From Arthrobacter sp. OVS8 (GTDB taxonomy: Bacteria; Actinomycetota; Actinomycetes; Actinomycetales; Micrococcaceae): DNA of 64,000 nucleotides. The notes under the pieces are model-generated. The model was not told where the DNA came from, did no database searches, and worked only from the letters and a program-made list of their open reading frames with translations. The DNA is taken from assembly GCA_028370155.1 (NCBI GenBank), contig CP116670.1, forward strand, positions 186,001 to 250,000, given 5' to 3'. Positions within the stretch are counted from its first letter, which is position 1, and each line of letters begins with the position of its first letter. The translations under genes were made by a program, and so were the position numbers. Shown here one piece after another: positions 58,269-64,000 of this stretch.

Positions 58269-58537
58269 TCAGCCCGCGAGAATTAGGGCGATCACAAGCG
58301 CCAAAATGCTGACCGAGACAATAATCACGGCCAATAGCGCCACGGCCCGCTTACGACCATATGCCTGGACCCGAGCCGAGACGATTCCATTTTGCGGTTT
58401 GGCGACGTGTGCTGACTCCAACGGCAGGGGATCCGCGTCTGGAACCAGCAAGGTGTCCGGGACTTCCGAGTGAAGCATCCGCTTTCGCAGATGGCGCGGA
58501 GCCGCGACCAACGGGGAGCGTCTTTGGGTTCTGTCAC
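58269..58537 (-). CDS. Small single-pass membrane protein (one apparent 1-base deletion)
   Basis: GTG 58537 (VTEPKDAPRWSRLR) is preceded by a very good ribosome binding site, GGAGGAG. A base lost near 58480-58495 shifts to the frame with EVPDTLLVPDADPLPLESAH and a C-terminal helix AVALLAVIIVSVSILALVIA. The repaired length is 89 residues. It is divergent from the LCP gene across about 310 bases and could be an accessory of the polysaccharide system; no family is recognised. Confidence 0.55.
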
Positions 58538-58847
58538 CGCGGGCTCCTCCTCTGCTGATCGGGCTAAGTCGGTGGTACTGGACTCTGCGTGGCTGTCGAA
58601 ACGTCAACCGCGTCCGCATCAATTCTTACATTCCGCCGCGCAGATCCGCGCATTCAGCAAGTAGCGCGGCCTCGATCAAGCCACCTGCCTGATGTCAAAC
58701 TGCCCCAGCTGCTTGGCCGGTCGGAAGCGCGTACTTCTCCAAGGCCATGCCGCTTGCGAGCCAGCCTCGACACGGGCTCTCCCAAGCCGCCGTGACATAC
58801 TGGGCCGAGCAATTTCGTCCTCTGTTGGAAACGTTGGGAAGCATCAC
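58538..58847. other. Intergenic region between divergent genes
   Basis: About 310 bases lie between the small membrane protein and the LCP gene. No gene seen; it should hold both promoters, but I cannot point to clear -35/-10 pairs. Confidence 0.45.
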
Positions 58848-59890
58848 ATGGTCTTTGTCGCCGAGAACCGGGCTCCTTCCGAGGAGCCGCAGCGGCCCGG
58901 ACTAACAAGAAAAACCGCGCGGAACGTGCTCCTGGGCGTCGTGGCGTTCTTTCTGGTCGTAGCCGTCGGTGCCGGGGTTTACGCCTTCAACCTGGCCAGC
59001 AGCTTCAACTCCAAGTCCCAGAAAATTGAACAGGCGTTCCCGGACGATGCCGGCCGCCCGCGAAGGTCCAGGAAGGTGCCACCAACCTCCTGCTCCTGGG
59101 CAGCGACAGCCGGGCCGCGGCCTTGGGATCGGCGGAAGCCGGCGACTCCTCGGACCAGCGCTCGGACACCATGATGTGGGTCCACATCCCCGCGGACCGC
59201 AAGAACATCTACATGATGTCCATCATGCGCGACACGTGGGTGGAGATTCCCGGCCACGGCGAAGCCAAGATGAACTCCGCCATGGCCCTGGGCGGCATCC
59301 CGCTGGTAGTGCAGACCCTGGAAGGGATGTTCGACACCCGGCTGGACCACGTCGCCGTCATCGACTTCGAAGGCTTCAAAGCAATGACCGACGCCCTGGG
59401 CGGGGTCAACGTCAACGTACCCATGGCGTTCAACACCAACGATTTCTCCTTCGCCGAGGGCAAGCAGCAGTTGACCGGCGAACAGGCGCTGGCCTTCGTC
59501 CGCGAACGCAAGGCGTTCAGCGACGGCGACTACCAGCGCGTCAAGAACCAGCAGGTATTCCTGAAGGCCCTCATGACCAAGTTCCTCACGGCCGAGACGC
59601 TGACCAATCCCGGGAAAATCAGCAGCCTGGTGGACAACGTCTCGCCGTACATCAGCACCGACGAGTCGCTTGACGCCGCGGCAGCCGGCGGCCTGGCCCT
59701 CGGGCTCCGCGACGTCCGCGGCTCCGACGTGGTCAGCTTCACGCTGCCTACTCTTGGCATTGGCACCTCGACCGACGGCCAGTCGATTGTCCTTCGCGAC
59801 GACGCCGCGATCGCCGGCATCAGCAAGGCCCTGGCCGACGATTCGTTCGGTTCCTACGTGCAGGACGCCGGACTCACCAAAACGCCCTAA
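58848..59890 (+). CDS. LytR-CpsA-Psr (LCP) family wall polymer ligase (one apparent 1-base deletion)
   Basis: LCP enzymes transfer lipid-linked wall polymers onto peptidoglycan at the outer face of the membrane. ATG 58848 begins a cytoplasmic tail, then one membrane helix (VLLGVVAFFLVVAVGAGVYA). The LCP domain shows LLLLGSDSRA, QRSDTMMWVHIP, MMSIMRDTWVEIPGHGEAKM, VAVIDFEGFKAMTDALGGV and LAFVRERKAFSDGDYQRVKN. One G is missing near 59059-59063. The repaired protein is 347 residues. Its place at the edge of the locus supports attachment of the exported polysaccharide to the wall. Confidence 0.9.
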
Positions 59891-60055
59891 GTCGGACACG
59901 ATGCGGAACTGCGGCGCGCAATCCCGCGTGCGGCAGCGGCACCCGAACGAACAGGTATGATTACGCGTTGGCGCTGCTGTCTCCTGGCGGTGCCCACGCA
60001 AGGTTCGATGACGAACACCACACCGCACCGAACTGCACTTGCTTTGGGGGAGCTG

Positions 60056-61296
60056 TTGAAAACATCACATGGGGCGTTCCCCGAGCCACGCGCGTGACCC
60101 TGCTGGCACACTCCTACTGGCCTGAGAACAGCCCGCCCCAGCGCCGGTGGACAGCCCTGCTGCGGGAGTTCTGCGCCAACGGCTGGGAATTCGACGTCGT
60201 TACCCCGGTGGCGCACTTCCCCGTAGGTAAGCGTGAACTTCCCACCGATGTGGCAGGACGCGCCTTCCGGCGGCAAAAGGGCCAGTTCACCGAGCTGATC
60301 CGGCGGGTGCCGTACCTGCCGCACGGCAACTCGCACCTGGCCAGATTGCTGGACCAGTGCTTCTCCGCCGCCATGTCCGTGCCCCTGGGCCTCCTGACGC
60401 GCCGGCCGGACGTGGTGATCGCCACGGCCCCCAGCCTGCCGATCCTCGCCGCGGGGTACCTGCTGGCCCGGCTCCGGGGCGTTCCCCTGATCGTGGAAAT
60501 GCGCGACGCCTGGCCGGACCTGGCCCGCGACTCCCGCATGGTGCGCGGGCGCGTCAAGAGCGTGGTCGAAATGGCGGTGGAGTTCGTCCAGAAGCGTGCG
60601 GACCTGGTAGTCACGGTGACGGAGGGCTTCGCCGACACTTTGCGGTCGCGCGGGCTGAAAAACGTCAAAACCGTGAGCAACGGCCTCCACGTTGACACCA
60701 TTCCGTCCTTGGGATCCCCGGAGCCGGAGCGGGATGTCTTCGAGGCGCTCTACCTTGGAAACCACGGCGAAAGCCAGCGGCTGGACGTCGTCATCCGCGC
60801 CAGCGCGCTGGTGGGCGATGCCATGCACCTGCATCTGGTAGGCCACGGCACGCAGAGCCCTGCCCTGGAAAAACTGGCCGCCGAACTCGGCGCCCCCGTC
60901 ACGTTCCATCCGTCGCTGCACGGCCAGGACGTTATGGACCGCTATGCCTCGGCGGACACCTGCATTGTCTCGCTGCGCGATGACTGGAAGTCGTTCGAGA
61001 CCACCATCCCGTCCAAGACCTACGAGGTCCTGGCCCTCGGCCGCCACGTCACCGCCGTCGTCAAGGGTGAGGCCGCACGCATTATCGAGGATGCCGAGGG
61101 CGGCGACATTGTGCCCAGTACCCCGGAGGACGTGGCCGCCCTGTGGCGCGAACTGGCCGCGGACCGCTCACGGCTGGTCCGGTCCGATGCCAGCCGCCAG
61201 TGGGTCAAGGAGCACGCCGACTACACGCAGCTGGCGGAAAAGTACATGGACCTCATCTCAGAGCTCCTGGGGAAAGCACCCGCCACTCAGCGGTAA
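60056..61296 (+). CDS. GT4-family glycosyltransferase (WbuB-like; one apparent 1-base deletion near start)
   Basis: This GT-B enzyme reads TRVTLLAHSYWPENSPPQRR, RRPDVVIATAPSLPILAAGY, PLIVEMRDAWPDLARDSRM, VVTVTEGFADTLRSRGLKNV, VSNGLHVDTI and a donor-site region TTIPSKTYEVLALGRHVTAV. The SYWPE...PPQRR and RDxWPD motifs match the WbuB/WcaI group. The likely start is TTG 60056 (MKTSHGAFPRATRV) after GGGGGAG, which requires a C lost near 60080-60084; the open frame also extends upstream to 59968 without it. Repaired length is 413 residues. Its stop overlaps the convergent YdcF-like gene by ten bases. Confidence 0.82.
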
Positions 61297-61909
61297 TCCG
61301 GGTTTTCCCGACCGGCGTCGGACACGTTCTGATCCGGCTGATCCGCGCATTCCGGCCGCAGGGACACATCCAGCAGTCCGCCGGTCTCGATGACGAACCG
61401 CCGCAGCCACTGCCCCGCACTCAGCTGGGGGTGGGAGTTCACCATCTGTACGTCCGCCGTCGTGCATTGCTCCATCAGGCGCTCCGCCCGGGAAAGGTGG
61501 TAGCTGGACGTCACCACCGTGATGGACTTCCAGCCGTTCGCCTGGGCGATTTTGCCGATGGCCCGCGCCTCGCCGCGCGTGTCGTACTCATCGGGCTGGA
61601 AGCACAGGAGCTGGATACTGGGAAAGGCTGCCGAGTTGCAGGCGGTGTCGGCCGCAACATTGCCCGGCGTGTCCGTATGGGACAGGACCAGGACGGGGAT
61701 GTTGTAGTCACGCTGCATCTGCTGCGCCACCGGAAGCCGTTCAGACGCCGCGCCGCCCAGCATGATCACGGCGTCGGTCCGGTGCACGGTCAAGGGATCC
61801 ACGTTCACAAAGACTTGAACCGCCAGAACCAGCCAGACCAGGGCGGCCCCGGAAATCCAGGCAACGATCCGAGCCGCCGGGGACTCAGGGATGGCAGCGG
61901 CAGGGGCAT
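61287..61909 (-). CDS. YdcF/ElyC-like DUF218 membrane protein
   Basis: An N-terminal membrane helix (IVAWISGAALVWLVLAVQVF) is followed by a DUF218 domain: TDAVIMLGGAASERLPVAQQ, VLVLSHTDTPGN, CFQPDEYDTRGEARAIGKIA, ITVVTSSYHLSRAERLM. Family members (ElyC, SanA, YdcF) act in envelope polysaccharide metabolism and use conserved polar residues of unknown chemistry. The start is uncertain: ATG 61909 (MPLPLPSLS) needs one base restored near 61880; the open frame continues further upstream into the rmlA end. Repaired length is 207 residues. Confidence 0.75.
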
Positions 61910-61992
61910 GAGTAAGAGTCTCGCACGCGGCCCGCGCCGCCGCGAAAACGATTCCCGGGACATGCCCGACGGCGGCAGGGACCGGGATCCGC

Positions 61993-62846
61993 CTACAGCA
62001 GCCCGAGCAGGTAGGACCCGTAGCCGCTTTTGGCCAGCGGCTCGGCCCGGGCCCGCAGCTCCTCATCACTGAGGAAGCCCTGGCGCCACGCAATTTCCTC
62101 CGGAGCACCGATGATCAGGCCCTGCCGCTTCTGGACGGTCCGGACAAAATTTGACGCATCATTGAGGTCGTCGAACGTGCCCGTGTCCAGCCACGCCGTT
62201 CCCCGGGGAGGATCTCGACGTGCAGCTTGTCCAAGGCAAGATACGCCTTGTTGACGTCCGTGATTTCGAGTTCGCCGCGGGGTGACGGCTTCAGCTCGCG
62301 GGCAATCTCCACGACGTCGTTGTCGTAGAAATAGAGTCCGGGCACTGCATAGTTGCTCTTCGGCTGCGGGGGCTTCTCGTCCAGCGTCAGCACACGGCCG
62401 GAATCGTCGAACTCGACCACGCCGTAGGCCCGGGATCGTGCACCCAGTAGCCGAACACCGAACCCCGTCCACGTCGACGTACTTGCCGAGCTGGGCACCC
62501 ATTCCGGGGCCATAGAAGATGTTGTCGCCGAGGACCAGGGCCACGGAATCGCTGCCAATGTGTTCCTGGCCCAGGATGAAGGCCTGGGCGAGCCCGTCCG
62601 GCGACGGCTGGACTTTGTAGGTGATGGAGACCCCGAATTGTGAGCCGTCACCGAGCAGCCGGCGGAAAGGGTCCGAGTCCTGCGGCGCCGTGATCACCAG
62701 GATGTCCCTGATTCCGGCCAGGATGAGGGTGGACAGCGGATAGTAGATCATCGGTTTGTCATAGACCGGGACGAGCTGCTTGCTGATGCCGAAGGTGATC
62801 GGATGGAGCCGTGATCCTGTTCCCCGGCCAGAATGATTCCGCGCAT
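61993..62846 (-). CDS. rmlA: Glucose-1-phosphate thymidylyltransferase RmlA (four apparent 1-base deletions)
   Basis: It makes dTDP-glucose, the first step to dTDP-rhamnose. ATG 62846 begins [20 protein letters not shown] after repair (a G lost near 62821-62826), then [79 protein letters not shown] and [20 protein letters not shown]. Other deletions lie near 62463-62468, 62430-62434 and 62199-62205. The repaired protein is 285 residues. It is divergent from rmlB across 52 bases. Confidence 0.93.
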
Positions 62847-62888
62847 GGGCACATCCTTTATGTTTCTCGGGGCAAGCGCAACAGGTAG

Positions 62889-64000
<1,112 letters not shown>

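Overview
The window is high-GC actinobacterial DNA, most likely from an Arthrobacter/Pseudarthrobacter-type member of the Micrococcaceae. The main evidence is the conserved backbone leuB - ilvE - FAH-family hydrolase - gltX - HAD hydrolase - tRNA-Gln - tRNA-Glu, then an IclR regulator divergent from leuC-leuD, then murA - acyltransferase - gpsA - ddl - DUF3515. This placement is from gene order and protein resemblance only; no database search was run.

Layout. 1-9.7 kb: end of a sortase-like gene, leucine/branched-chain amino acid genes, a sortase with a possible coiled-coil surface substrate, gltX and neighbours. 9.7-15.0 kb: a secreted heparinase II/III-like polysaccharide lyase, a secreted parallel beta-helix protein, and tRNA-Gln(CUG) and tRNA-Glu(CUC). 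15.0-25.8 kb: accessory DNA with two glycosyltransferases, a large copper radical oxidase with three discoidin domains, and a lower-GC island (acetyltransferase, cytidylyltransferase, LicD) bounded by a 255-bp direct repeat of the 5' end of a GTPase gene. 25.8-38.5 kb: tandem dynamin-like GTPases, leuCD with its regulator, murA, gpsA, ddl. 38.7-64 kb: a large surface-polysaccharide locus with glycosyltransferases (two of them multi-domain fusions), an ABC-2 exporter pair, UDP-ManNAc dehydrogenase, UDP-GlcNAc 2-epimerase, acetyltransferase, two more heparinase-like proteins, an LCP ligase, and rmlA/rmlB/start of rmlC.

How the genes fit together (inference). WecB-like and WecC-like enzymes would make UDP-ManNAcA from UDP-GlcNAc, and RmlABC would make dTDP-rhamnose. 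The glycosyltransferases would assemble a uronic-acid-containing polymer, the Wzm/Wzt-like pair would export it, and the LCP protein would attach it to peptidoglycan, as in a teichuronic-acid-type wall polymer. The heparinase-like proteins, acetyltransferases, LicD/cytidylyltransferase pair and copper radical oxidase are candidates for trimming or decorating it.

Quality warning. About 60 single-base deletions are needed to restore reading frames, and no insertion is needed. They hit essential genes (gltX, leuC, leuD, ddl, rmlA, rmlB), lie mostly in G or C runs, and eight of them turn GGGCGAG into GGGGAG. They look like sequencing/assembly errors. I therefore give each affected gene as one full-length CDS with the break points stated, rather than as a pseudogene.
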